A DNA stretch of 37,910 nucleotides from Polyangiaceae bacterium (GCA_023150915.1 JAKLKA010000063.1:1-37910); one strand, 5' to 3'; counted from the first letter of the stretch, positions 17,028-25,161 are shown. Made by a program: numbers and translations. The notes: generated by a model from the sequence alone, not told the origin.

Positions 17028-18272
17028 ATGTCGGCAAGGATCTGTTGCCTCGATCTCGACACCTTCTTCGTGTCCGTCGAGCGCCTCTTCGACCCGGCGC
17101 TGATCGGGCGGCCGGTGGTGGTGGGGGGCGCGCGCGGGTCTCGGGGCGTGGTCACGGCCGCCAGCTACGAGGTGCGTGCGTTCGGCGTGCGCTCGGGCAT
17201 GTCGATGCGCGACGCCAGTCGCCTGGCGCCGAAAGACGCCGTCTTCTTGCCAACTCGACACGGCGCGTACGGCGAGTACTCGAAGCGCGTGCGCGCCGTG
17301 CTCGAGCGCTTCAGCCCCGAGGTGCGCGCCGCCAGCATCGACGAGTTCTACATGGACTTCTCGGGCTGCGAGCGGCTCTACCAGCGCTCGGCCGACGAGA
17401 CTGGCGACACGAGCATCGAGCGCGCGGTGCGCGACATGTGTGAGGCGATCCGCAGCGACACCGGCCTGCCGGCGAGCGCGGGCATCGGGGGGACGCGGAT
17501 CGTCGCCAAGATCGCCAGCGGGCGCGCCAAACCCGCAGGCGTGCTGCTGGTGCCGGTTGGCGCCGAGCGCGACTTCTTGCTCCCCTTGCCGGTCCGGAAG
17601 TTCCCCGGGATCGGGCCCAAGGCCGAAGCGCGGATGGTGGCGGATGGGATCCACACGCTCGGCGAGCTGGTGCGGCTTCCGAGCGGGCTGCTACGCGCGC
17701 GGTACGCGCGCGTTCTTGCCGTCGTCGAGCGTGAGTGCGCTGGGGTCTCGAATGGCACGCCCCTCGGGGCCGAGCGTCCGGCGTTTCGCGAGCACGATCC
17801 GTCGGGCCTTCGCGTCGGAAGCATCTCCAACGAGCGCACCTTCTTCGACACGCTCGGCGGGGACCAGCGGTCGCTCGAGCAGCTCTTGCGGCTGTGCGAG
17901 CGAGTCTGCTTTCGGGCCCGAAAACGCGGGGTGCGCGCCCGCACCCTCACGCTCAAGCTGCGCACCTCGGACTTCCACACCGTCACCCGCTCGCGCAGCG
18001 TGGAACCCACGTGGGACGAGGCCAGCGTCATGGCCACGCTCACCGAGCTGTTCCACGCCGCACGCGATCGGCCCCTGCCGATCCGGCTGCTGGGCGTGCA
18101 GCTCTCGAACCTGATCGCCGACGGCGACCCCGTGCAGCTCGCGCTGCCCTTCGACCGGCCGCGCCCGGTGGGTCACGCCATGGACAAGGTTCGCAAGAAG
18201 TACGGCTACGACTCGGTGCACCTGGGCGGCGCTCCGCGCAAGCGGGGCGGCAAGGTCAGCCGCCCGGGCTGA
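17028..18272 (+). CDS. dinB: DNA polymerase IV (Y-family, DinB)
   Basis: 414 residues from the ATG at 17028; an in-frame GTG at 17019 is the alternative start. Error-prone translesion polymerase acting at stalled replication forks. Catalytic residues are intact: D9 in the CCLDLDTFF motif and D105-E106 in SIDEFYMDFSG; F14 is the likely steric gate against ribonucleotides. GIGGTRIVAKIAS and the KFPGIGPKAEARM helix-hairpin-helix (thumb) follow, then the little-finger domain (about residues 255-365). QLALPF (370-375) matches a beta-clamp-binding hexapeptide. An LexA-like box overlaps the promoter, suggesting DNA-damage induction. The gene stands alone, flanked on both sides by minus-strand gene remnants, which may mean that it was inserted here. 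Confidence 0.93.
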   Translation: MSARICCLDLDTFFVSVERLFDPALIGRPVVVGGARGSRGVVTAASYEVRAFGVRSGMSMRDASRLAPKDAVFLPTRHGAYGEYSKRVRAVLERFSPEVRAASIDEFYMDFSGCERLYQRSADETGDTSIERAVRDMCEAIRSDTGLPASAGIGGTRIVAKIASGRAKPAGVLLVPVGAERDFLLPLPVRKFPGIGPKAEARMVADGIHTLGELVRLPSGLLRARYARVLAVVERECAGVSNGTPLGAERPAFREHDPSGLRVGSISNERTFFDTLGGDQRSLEQLLRLCERVCFRARKRGVRARTLTLKLRTSDFHTVTRSRSVEPTWDEASVMATLTELFHAARDRPLPIRLLGVQLSNLIADGDPVQLALPFDRPRPVGHAMDKVRKKYGYDSVHLGGAPRKRGGKVSRPG

Positions 18273-18402
18273 ACTTGCAGGTCGCGATGTCGCAGTAGAG
18301 GTAGCCGTCCCCGGCCACGGAACAGCAGTCGTTGTCGCCGCTGCACAGCTTTCCCTCGTGGTAGGGCACGGGTGATATGCTCGGCGGTGCGGAGGTTCCC
18401 AT
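18256..18402 (-). pseudogene. Remnant 3' end of a cysteine-rich protein
   Basis: Minus-strand reading of 48 codons containing KLCSGDNDCCS and YLYCDIATCKFSPGG before a TGA. The cysteine spacing is that of secreted disulfide-rich proteins, and five cysteines (an odd number) suggests a fragment. It overlaps the last 17 bases of convergent dinB and the start of the divergently placed FG-GAP lipoprotein, which leaves no room for an upstream coding part with normal composition. A small intact peptide starting at the ATG at 18402 cannot be excluded but no signal peptide is present. Confidence 0.4.
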
Positions 18403-20851
18403 GGCGCGGCGCTCGAGATTGGCAGTTGGTATTTCAGTGGCGACCCTGGCACTGGCGCAGGCTTGCAGCTGCAGCGACGAAGGGGGCGACGAGGCGTCGA
18501 ACCAGCCAGGCACGGGGGGCACCGGAGGCAACGCAGGTGACTCGAGCAGCGACGGCTTCGTGTTCCCCGACGGCCAGGGTGGCGAGGGCAGCGTCACCTG
18601 TCCTGGCGGCTGCCCGGAAGGGCAGATCTGCAGCAACGGCTTCTGCGTGACCGTGACCGCGTGCACCGACGACGACGACTGCAAGAACGACACGTACTGC
18701 GCGCCCGGCACGGGCTGCATTCCCTGGGGAACGCCCCCCGGGAAGGACAACGATCCCAACTGCCAGGTGGGTCTTCCGCCCGGCAACTTCGCGCCCGCCA
18801 TCAAGTGCGAGTTCTCGGCGCCGCCCGCGGGCGATCCGTTCCCGAACCACAAAGACGTGCAGGCCACCCCGGTGGTGGTCAACCTCAACGCCCCGGGGCA
18901 AGGGGTGCCGAGCATCGTCGCGCCGTTCACGGCCACGGTCGTAGGGGGGTACACCGAGAATCAGGGCGTGGTGCGCGTGCTGCGTGGCGACACCTGCCAG
19001 CTCGAGGCGAACCTCGGCGGCGGCCAAGGCGGGTACCAGGGCTGGCTGATCTCGTCGTCGTCGGTCGCGGCCGGTGACCTGGACGGTGACGGCGCGGCAG
19101 ACATCGTCGCCAACGCGGCCGATGGCTCGCTCGTCGCCTTCACGCGCAAGGCGGGCACGTGGGGCAAGCTCTGGCAGTCGCCCACGGGTCTGGGCGGCGG
19201 TCAGTGGGCTGGCCCCTCCATCCACGATCTGGACGACGACGGCGTACCCGAGGTGATCCGCCACGGCGCGGTGCTCGATGGCAAGACCGGTGCGCTGAAG
19301 AGCGCCAACCCCGCGGGCTATGCCACCTACAGCCAGGGCCTCGATCCCGTGCTCGCCGATCTCGATCAAGATCCAGGCGTCGAGCTCACCAATGGTCAGT
19401 TCATCTGGGAGTGGAAGGGCGGCGCCTGGGTACAAGAGACCTACTTCCCCGGCGCCACGCCTTCCGCGCCGGGCTTCGTGGCCGTGGCGGACTTTGGCGC
19501 CTTCGGCGCCAGCACACCGGCCACCAATCCCGAGATCGCCGTGGTGCGCTCGGGATACGCCATGATCTATGCCATCGACGGTTCGCTGCCGCTCGCGGCG
19601 CTGACCGTGCCCGGCGGCGGCGGCGGGCCGCCCACCGTCGCGGACTACGACGGCGACGGCCTGCCGGAGCTCGGCGTTGCCGGCCAGGCCTTCCTCACGG
19701 TGTTCGACATCGACTGCACTGCCGCCCCGCGACCCAGCGGGAAGTGCCAGAACACCAACGGGTGCGACGACGCCACGGGCACCCCGGGCGCGTGCCCGAG
19801 CGGCATCCTCTGGTCACGGCGCACGCAAGACATCTCCAGCAACATCACCGGTTCGAGCGTGTTCGACTTCGAAGACGACGGAAAGGCCGAGGTCGTGTAC
19901 GCCGACGAGTGCTTCGTGCGGGTGTACGACGGAACGAACGGGAAGGTCCTGTTCAGCCAGTATCGTTCGTCGTGCACCTGGTACGAGAACCCGGTGGTCG
20001 CCGACACCGACGGCAACTTCCGAGCCGATCTGGTCACGCCCTCGAACCTGGCGTGCTCCGACGGCACCAACGGCATGGCGTGCAACATGCTCAATGCCGA
20101 CGGCGTGGATCCGCAGTTTGCCGGTGCCGGCTGCCTGACCAACAAAGACTGCGTGAGCAACGTCTGCGACAACGGTTACTGCCGTTGCACCACCACCTCG
20201 CAGTGCTGCGCCGCAGGTACCGATCCGGCCTGCCTCGACGCCGGCGTGAAGTGCGCCGCGCCGCCCGCCGGGTTGCCGGGCACCGGCAACACCTGTCGCG
20301 CCAATCACCCCAAGGGCGTGTCGGGCATCCGGGTGTACCAAGACGCCACCGATCGGTGGGTGCGCTCGCGCACCATCTGGAATCAACACGCCTACGCCGT
20401 CACGCACGTGAACGAAGATGGCACCATCCCCAAGACCAGCGCGTGGAAGAAGAACTGGCTCGATCCGAAGCTGAACAACTTCCGCCAGAACGTGCCGGGG
20501 AACGCCAGCGGGCAGGACATTCCCGACATGACGGCGGGGATCGCCGGCTTCAGCTGCGGCTCGGGCGGCGCGCTCTTGAACGCACCGGTCTGCAATCGCG
20601 GCACCGCACCCATCGGCGCTGGCGTGAAGGTCGGGTTCTACGACGGCGCCACCAAGGTGTGCGACGCCGCCACCAAGCAGGCGCTGGCGCCGGGCAAGTG
20701 CGAGACCGTGACCTGCCTGTGGGCCACGCCCCCGACAGCCACCCCGGTCGACATCAAGGTGATGGCCGACGACGACGCGGCCAAGACCGAGTGCAAAGAA
20801 GGCAACAACGAGGGCACCGTGGTCGGCGTGAAGTGCAAGCCGCCGGCCTGA
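18401..20851 (+). CDS. FG-GAP/VCBS-repeat cysteine-containing lipoprotein
   Basis: 816 residues from the ATG at 18401, chosen because GGAGG (18391-18395) lies five bases upstream and the signal peptide begins there; an ATG at 18377 adds eight residues. The signal ends LAQAC (Cys22), with Leu at -4, followed by a Gly/Ser linker. Cysteine motifs CPGGCPEGQIC and CTDDDDC occupy about residues 65-110. Calcium-binding-type FG-GAP loops recur: DLDGDGAADIV, DLDDDGVPEVI, DYDGDGLPELG, DFEDDGKAEVV and DTDGNFRADLV, indicating a beta-propeller at about 145-570. The C-terminal about 130 residues (PVCNRGTAPIGAGVKVGFYDG onward in shorter pieces) look like a CARDB-type adhesion domain. Likely an outer-surface protein; the ligand is unknown. 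Its stop is six bases from the convergent fibrinogen-like gene. Confidence 0.87.
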   Translation: MARRSRLAVGISVATLALAQACSCSDEGGDEASNQPGTGGTGGNAGDSSSDGFVFPDGQGGEGSVTCPGGCPEGQICSNGFCVTVTACTDDDDCKNDTYCAPGTGCIPWGTPPGKDNDPNCQVGLPPGNFAPAIKCEFSAPPAGDPFPNHKDVQATPVVVNLNAPGQGVPSIVAPFTATVVGGYTENQGVVRVLRGDTCQLEANLGGGQGGYQGWLISSSSVAAGDLDGDGAADIVANAADGSLVAFTRKAGTWGKLWQSPTGLGGGQWAGPSIHDLDDDGVPEVIRHGAVLDGKTGALKSANPAGYATYSQGLDPVLADLDQDPGVELTNGQFIWEWKGGAWVQETYFPGATPSAPGFVAVADFGAFGASTPATNPEIAVVRSGYAMIYAIDGSLPLAALTVPGGGGGPPTVADYDGDGLPELGVAGQAFLTVFDIDCTAAPRPSGKCQNTNGCDDATGTPGACPSGILWSRRTQDISSNITGSSVFDFEDDGKAEVVYADECFVRVYDGTNGKVLFSQYRSSCTWYENPVVADTDGNFRADLVTPSNLACSDGTNGMACNMLNADGVDPQFAGAGCLTNKDCVSNVCDNGYCRCTTTSQCCAAGTDPACLDAGVKCAAPPAGLPGTGNTCRANHPKGVSGIRVYQDATDRWVRSRTIWNQHAYAVTHVNEDGTIPKTSAWKKNWLDPKLNNFRQNVPGNASGQDIPDMTAGIAGFSCGSGGALLNAPVCNRGTAPIGAGVKVGFYDGATKVCDAATKQALAPGKCETVTCLWATPPTATPVDIKVMADDDAAKTECKEGNNEGTVVGVKCKPPA

Positions 20852-20857
20852 GCGGTC

Positions 20858-21604
20858 TCAGCGCACGAAGAGCATCCCCTGCTTCCAGTTGATGTCGGCG
20901 TTGTAATCGCACTGGTTCGACTCGCCCAGGTTCCACCCGCTCGGCATCAGCCCGAAGTTCTCGAAGGTTTCGTGGTCGCGCACGAAGTAGATATCGGTGC
21001 GGTTGGTGTACCCGACCCAGCTCATCATCGACACGCCGCCGCTCGGCGGGCAGTTGCCGGCGACCGTCTGTACCGGCGGATTCAAGAGGTACGGCGTCTG
21101 CGCATGGAGCTTCAAGAAGCCCGGCGGAACGCTGCCCACGAACGCCTTGGTGATGCCGTAGTCGGCATCGCGCTCGGCCAGCAGAATCTCGCTGAACGCC
21201 AGGCCCTTGGCACCCACGTTCATCGAGTAGGGCTGGGTCGGGTCGTCTGCCGCGCCGGCCGCGCTGCGCCAGCCGAAACTCACGTCTTGGTCGGTGTCGA
21301 AAGAGCGCGCAATCAGGGTCCACCCCCCGTTCGCGACCGTCATCTCGCAGCGCGCAGAGAAAGCGACGCCGTTCTTGTCGAGCAACGGGTAGAGCCCGCT
21401 TTCGGTCACACCGCTCGCCCTCAGCTCTTTGCAGCTCGAAGCGGTGGCGCTGCCGCCCGCGCCGCCGGCCGACCCACCCGTGCCGCCGGCCGACCCGCCG
21501 GTGCCGCCACCCCCGGCGCCGCCGGTCGCTTCCGACGCGAATTCCTTCCCGGAGCACGCCCAGGCCAGGGCCACCAAGCAGAGCGCGGCGCAGCGCAGGG
21601 ACAT
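20858..21604 (-). CDS. Fibrinogen-C-like domain lipoprotein
   Basis: 248 residues from the ATG at 21604. Residues 1-17 are a lipoprotein signal ending LAWAC; residues 27-53 are a Gly-rich spacer with GGTGGSAGG repeats. From Cys58 the sequence follows the start of fibrinogen-related domains: SCKELRASGVTESGLYPL, a second cysteine at 86 (ARCEMTV) and GGWTLIAR (93-100). The final part (NQCDYNADINWKQGMLFVR) fits the family's C-terminal core and ends without an anchor. In animals such domains bind carbohydrate or protein; a bacterial lipoprotein with one is likely a surface recognition protein, which is inference. No Shine-Dalgarno is evident. It reads away from the methyltransferase operon in the same direction, 46 bases downstream of it. 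Confidence 0.75.
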   Translation of the reverse strand: MSLRCAALCLVALAWACSGKEFASEATGGAGGGGTGGSAGGTGGSAGGAGGSATASSCKELRASGVTESGLYPLLDKNGVAFSARCEMTVANGGWTLIARSFDTDQDVSFGWRSAAGAADDPTQPYSMNVGAKGLAFSEILLAERDADYGITKAFVGSVPPGFLKLHAQTPYLLNPPVQTVAGNCPPSGGVSMMSWVGYTNRTDIYFVRDHETFENFGLMPSGWNLGESNQCDYNADINWKQGMLFVR

Positions 21605-21650
21605 CACAGCAAGTGAAGCCGGGGATCTGGCCTCCGTCAATGCGGTTCCG

Positions 21651-22286
21651 TCATGGGCGCTCTGCCGTGGCGGCGAGCACCCAACCGAACGCGAGTGGCT
21701 CGATGCGTGTGCGCCGAGCAGACACCGAGGAAAACAGCCGTCGCAGAGCGGGTTCGTCGAGCTTCGAGGGGTGCAGGTCGCGCCGGCTGAAGCCTTGTGC
21801 CCGCGCGACCAGCTCGAGCGCGGTGCGTTCGAGGAGCACCAGCGAGCGCGACGCATAGTTGGGTGTGGTCAGGAACACGAGGCCGCCGGGTCGCACCACC
21901 CGGAAGGTCTCGGCAAGCCACGCCGCAGGATCGGGTACGTGCTCGATCACGTCCATGGACACCAGGCCGTCGAACCGGCCGTCCGGGTAGGGCAGGGGCG
22001 CGCCGGCTTCGATCACGTCGGCGCCGGCAATGCGCGAGCCGTGCAGCTCGCGGGCCAGCCGCATCGCCCGCGGGTCGATGTCGGCCAAGGTGAGCTCTTT
22101 GCCCGTGGCGCCCAGCTGATCGAGCTCGAAGAAAGGCCCTGAGCCCAGGTTGAGGAGACGCGGGCCGGGGGCCTTCTGCACCGCCCACGCGAGCGCGGCC
22201 ACGATCGGCGCATGATACAGGCGCCAGGGGAACCGCAGCTTGAGCTGGTGATTCGAGAAGTAGTCGACGGGCTCGGCCACGCTCAC
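21651..22286 (-). CDS. SAM-dependent class I methyltransferase
   Basis: 211 residues from a GTG at 22286 whose GTGA overlaps the stop of the preceding methyltransferase gene, so the two are translationally coupled. The SAM-binding motif I is RLLNLGSGP (about residues 43-51), LTLADIDPRAMRLA is motif II, and SMDVIEHVPDPAAWLAETFRVVRPGG matches the motif IV/V region of the Methyltransf_11 type. LTTPNYASR is the post-motif common in sugar and small-molecule methyltransferases. The acceptor is unknown. The first GxG is GSG, slightly unlike the usual GCG. Confidence 0.8.
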   Translation of the reverse strand: MSVAEPVDYFSNHQLKLRFPWRLYHAPIVAALAWAVQKAPGPRLLNLGSGPFFELDQLGATGKELTLADIDPRAMRLARELHGSRIAGADVIEAGAPLPYPDGRFDGLVSMDVIEHVPDPAAWLAETFRVVRPGGLVFLTTPNYASRSLVLLERTALELVARAQGFSRRDLHPSKLDEPALRRLFSSVSARRTRIEPLAFGWVLAATAERP

Positions 22287-23086
22287 CCCGGTCGCGAGCA
22301 GACGACCAAGAGCTCGGCCGTGGGCGCCGTCTCACCGTCGGCGGCCATCGCAGCGCTCACCAGCTCGAAGGCGGGGCGCGCCGCGCGCCGTCGCCAGCGC
22401 GGAAAGTTCGTCCAGCGGGTGGTCAGCTTCTTGTTCACCAGACCGAACAGCGACGGCAAGAGCAAGAGCTCGAAGGTCACCGTGGTCGCCGTGCTGAGCA
22501 CCGGGTCGACCTGCTCGACGCGCAGCCCGGCTCGTTCCACCCGTGCTCGCCAGCCTGCCTCGTCGTACAGGTGGCGGTGCTTGAAGACCCTGTCCACGGC
22601 GCCCTGCAGGCTGCGCGCCGGGCCTTCGAGCCCCAGCGAGCTGAGGGCGCGCACGCTCAGAAACCAGCTGGCCCAATCTCGATTCGGCACGAACAGGTAG
22701 GCTCGCCCCCCGGGCTCGAGGCTATCGCGGATGTTGGCGAGCGCCGCGTCCAGATCGGGGACGTGCTCGAGCGAGCAGTTGGCGATGCAGGTGGCGAAGA
22801 ACCCACGGGGCAGCTTCGCCCGCGTGATGTCGCCCAGAATGATCTGCGCATAGGCCCGGCTCGCCAGCGCCCAGCCCCCCTCTTTGGCGTCCACGTCGAT
22901 GCCCCAGATCTCTGCGTCCGCGAAGGCGATGCGTGCGAACAAGCCGTCGCCGCAGCCCACGTCCAAGATCGGGCCTGGGCATGCGTAACGGCGGATTTGG
23001 GTCAGCCGTGCGCACTCTTTCACGCACAACGCTGCCGGCGCGAAGGGGAAGTATCGCGCAAAGTCGTCGAACGACAGCTCGCTCAT
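22283..23086 (-). CDS. SAM-dependent class I methyltransferase
   Basis: 267 residues, ATG at 23086, seven bases after the darP stop. Motif I is LDVGCGDG (41-48), WGIDVDA is the acidic end of strand 2, and CSLEHVPDLDAALANIRDSL then EPGG follow the Methyltransf_11 pattern. The C-terminal half carries a hydrophobic stretch (TTVTFELLLLPSLFGLV) seen in membrane-associated relatives, so a lipid or glycan intermediate is a possible substrate. It shares an operon with the following methyltransferase; both have the layout of cell-surface polysaccharide or lipid methylases, but nothing adjacent fixes the substrate. Confidence 0.78.
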   Translation of the reverse strand: MSELSFDDFARYFPFAPAALCVKECARLTQIRRYACPGPILDVGCGDGLFARIAFADAEIWGIDVDAKEGGWALASRAYAQIILGDITRAKLPRGFFATCIANCSLEHVPDLDAALANIRDSLEPGGRAYLFVPNRDWASWFLSVRALSSLGLEGPARSLQGAVDRVFKHRHLYDEAGWRARVERAGLRVEQVDPVLSTATTVTFELLLLPSLFGLVNKKLTTRWTNFPRWRRRAARPAFELVSAAMAADGETAPTAELLVVCSRPG

Positions 23087-23093
23087 GCCGGCG

Positions 23094-23618
23094 TCATCTT
23101 AGCAGCAGCCGAATCACCTCGGCGAGCTTGGCCTCTGCCCGCTTGCGGCTCTCGGGCGAGCCGTGGGTTGCATTGCGGATCAAGTCTCGGAGGTGCCGGC
23201 GGTCGGCCGACGGGCGTAGCGCAATCAGAGCATCGAGCGCCAGCGCACCCTCGCCCATCAGCCGCACCGCCCACTGCCGGGCGGCCCCCTCTTCCGGGCT
23301 GGGCTCGACGCCCTTGGGGGGGGCCTTGCCGTGCAAGAGCAGCGTCTCCAGGCGGCTGGCGACGGCCCCCCACTCGCCGTCGCGGAGCAACCCTCGCACC
23401 ACCCTCAGCTGCCGATCTTTCGCCCGCGCGCTCTTGATCAGCCGGGCGTCACGGATGGCATCGACCAGGCCCTCGTCGAGGCCGAGCCGGCTCAGCGTGC
23501 CGTCGCTGAGGCTCACCAGCTCTTTGGTCAGGCGCGAGAGCGCGTCCTCGCGCACGCGGCGAGCGCGCTTCTTGTCGCTGCGCGATACCAGTGATTCGTC
23601 TTCGGCTTCGTCGCGCAC
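23094..23618 (-). CDS. darP: Ribosome-associated assembly factor DarP (YjgA, DUF615)
   Basis: 174 residues from a GTG at 23618, 11 bases after the stop of the MocR-type gene. The all-helical DUF615 family pattern is recognisable: ESLVSRSDKKRARRVREDAL near the N-terminus, LVSLSDGTLSRLGLDEGLVD, IKSARAKDRQLRVVRGLLRD, and the conserved ADRRHLRDLIRNA near the C-terminus. In E. coli this protein binds late 50S precursors and aids 23S rRNA peptidyl-transferase-centre folding. No better start with a Shine-Dalgarno was found; the GTG is chosen because the frame upstream runs into the preceding gene. Placement before two methyltransferases is unusual, but only spacing ties them together. Confidence 0.82.
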   Translation of the reverse strand: MRDEAEDESLVSRSDKKRARRVREDALSRLTKELVSLSDGTLSRLGLDEGLVDAIRDARLIKSARAKDRQLRVVRGLLRDGEWGAVASRLETLLLHGKAPPKGVEPSPEEGAARQWAVRLMGEGALALDALIALRPSADRRHLRDLIRNATHGSPESRKRAEAKLAEVIRLLLR

Positions 23619-23629
23619 GGCCCGGGAAC

Positions 23630-25111
23630 CTAGCGTTGGCGCGTCGGCCGGGCAACCCACAGGCGGCGAACTGCTTCGGCCAGCTCGCGCTCGTTCAAGC
23701 TGGCGTACCCGAGCCGAAGGTACGGGCGGCTTCGGCCACCGAGGGCGAAGTGGCGCGCGCTCCGAACCGACAGCCCGCGCGCCAGCGCGGCCTCCGACCA
23801 CGCGTCGGCGTTCACGCCGCGGACGCGTGCCCAGAGGGCCATGCCCCCCGAAGGGACCTGGAAGGCCAGCTGGTCCGAGAGCCGGCGCTCCAGCGCGGCG
23901 ACCAGGTAGTCCCGCCGAGCCTGGTAGATCCGCCGGGCCCGCCTCGCGTGGCGCTGCACCACACCGTCTTCCATCAGCTCGGCCAGCGCCGCCTCGAGCG
24001 GCAGGTCGCCCTGCCCGTCCAGGTGTGCGCGAAGCCCGGCCAGCGTGGCCACCACCGGCGGCGGCGCCACGACCCAGCCCACGCGTAGCCCCGGCGCGAA
24101 GATCTTGGAGAGCGTGCCCACCGTGATCACCACTCCGGCCGCGTCCGCGCTGGCGAGCGGCAGCACCGGCCGCCCCTCGTAGTGGAACTCGTGATCGTAG
24201 TCGTCCTCGATCACGGCAAAGCGGTGACGCCGCGCCAGCTCGAGCAGCGCCAGCCGGCGCGGTGCGGCCATGGTCGCGAGGGTCGGGTATTGATGATGGG
24301 GCGTGACGTAGACCGCACGGACACGGCGGCGGGCGCACAGCGCCGACAGGCTCTCGATGTCCAGGCCCGAAGCGCCGACCCCGAGCGGTGCCAGCTCGAC
24401 CCCCCGCGCGCGGAAGGCCTCCCACGCAGGTCGGTACCCGAGCTCTTCGACGCCCACCACGTCGCCGGGCTCGAACAGCGCCTGCGCGATCAGGTAGAGG
24501 GCCATCTGGCTGCCGCGCGTCACCAGCACGTCGTCGGCGCCCACCGCGAGCCCGCGGGTGCTCGCCAGCATTTCGGCGATGGCGGCGCGCAGACGCGGGT
24601 GACCCAGCTCGTGACCGTACGAGAGCACGCGCGTTCTGTCGCGCACCAGGGCGCGGCGCAACGCCCGACCCAGCTCGGCCGCCGGCGCCAGCCGCACGTC
24701 GGGGATCCCGCCAGCCATGGACAGCGTTCCAGGTGGCAGCGGCGCCTCGCAGCTGCCCCGAGCCGGGCCAAGGTCGTAGCCGGGACGCGCGGCGAGGCCG
24801 ACCGCCCGCGCGAAGCGGCGCGGCGGCGCCTCGGGCAGCGCGCCGGACACGAACGCGCCCCGCGCCGGTCGGGTCTCGACCCAGCCCTCGGCCTCGAGCT
24901 CGGCGAAGGCAGCGACCACCGTGTTCCGGTGCACCGCCAGCGATTCGGCCAGCGTTCGGGTGCCGGGCAACCGCTGCCCCGGCTTCAGGCGGCCGCGCCG
25001 GATGTCGTCGGAAAGGGCCCGGGCGATCCGCGCGAACAGCGGGGTGGCGTCACTCTCGCCCAGGGGCAGCGCCAGCTGCCACGTCCGAACTGGTCTGTCG
25101 GAATTCTTCAA
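23630..25111 (-). CDS. MocR-type (GntR wHTH + aminotransferase) PLP-dependent transcription regulator
   Basis: 493 residues if the TTG at 25111 is used, which has AAGG seven bases upstream; the frame remains open to a TTG at 25159, but that TTG is more likely the start of a TTGACA -35 element. Residues about 20-90 are a GntR winged helix (LFARIARALSDDIRRGRLKP, LAVHRNTVVAAFAELEAEGW). Residues about 130-490 are a type-I aminotransferase fold: SYGHELGHPRLRAAIA, TRGSQMALYLIAQAL, VIEDDYDHEF and TLSKIFAPGLRVGW with the PLP lysine K336. MocR proteins sense PLP or amino-acid adducts and control a divergent gene, here the PNPOx-family flavoprotein. Operator-like repeats overlap its own promoter. Confidence 0.9.
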   Translation of the reverse strand: MKNSDRPVRTWQLALPLGESDATPLFARIARALSDDIRRGRLKPGQRLPGTRTLAESLAVHRNTVVAAFAELEAEGWVETRPARGAFVSGALPEAPPRRFARAVGLAARPGYDLGPARGSCEAPLPPGTLSMAGGIPDVRLAPAAELGRALRRALVRDRTRVLSYGHELGHPRLRAAIAEMLASTRGLAVGADDVLVTRGSQMALYLIAQALFEPGDVVGVEELGYRPAWEAFRARGVELAPLGVGASGLDIESLSALCARRRVRAVYVTPHHQYPTLATMAAPRRLALLELARRHRFAVIEDDYDHEFHYEGRPVLPLASADAAGVVITVGTLSKIFAPGLRVGWVVAPPPVVATLAGLRAHLDGQGDLPLEAALAELMEDGVVQRHARRARRIYQARRDYLVAALERRLSDQLAFQVPSGGMALWARVRGVNADAWSEAALARGLSVRSARHFALGGRSRPYLRLGYASLNERELAEAVRRLWVARPTRQR

Positions 25112-25135
25112 ACTGGACCTTACCACTGGTCCAGT
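25089..25135. promoter_or_regulatory. Three ACTGGWCY repeats and dyad: likely MocR operator
   Basis: ACTGGTCT (25089-25096), ACTGGACC (25112-25119) and ACTGGTCC (25125-25132) are direct repeats 23 and 13 bases apart. The middle copy also forms a perfect dyad with GGTCCAGT (25128-25135), 8-base arms and an 8-base spacer. Mixed direct and inverted repeats in the divergent region are typical of MocR-type regulators. The sites cover the leftward promoter's -10, so autoregulation is likely. Confidence 0.6.
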
Positions 25136-25159
25136 ACCGAGGCACACCCAGGGTGTCAA
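25131..25159 (-). promoter_or_regulatory. Likely promoter of the MocR-type regulator
   Basis: On the minus strand a perfect TTGACA (25159-25154), a 17-base spacer and TACTGG (25136-25131). The predicted start near 25124 gives a leader of about 13 bases to the TTG at 25111. The -10 is poor, and it lies within the ACTGGWCY operator. Confidence 0.4.
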
Positions 25160-25161
25160 CC

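Noticed and set aside
25112-25159. TTG at 25159 as the start of the MocR-type gene
   Set aside because: It is more likely the first three bases of a TTGACA -35 element, and the operator would then be wholly inside the coding region.
24388-25161. Extension of the flavoprotein frame upstream to 24388
   Set aside because: The extra residues are Arg/Pro/Ala-rich antisense of the MocR-type gene; the flavoprotein fold begins at 25162.
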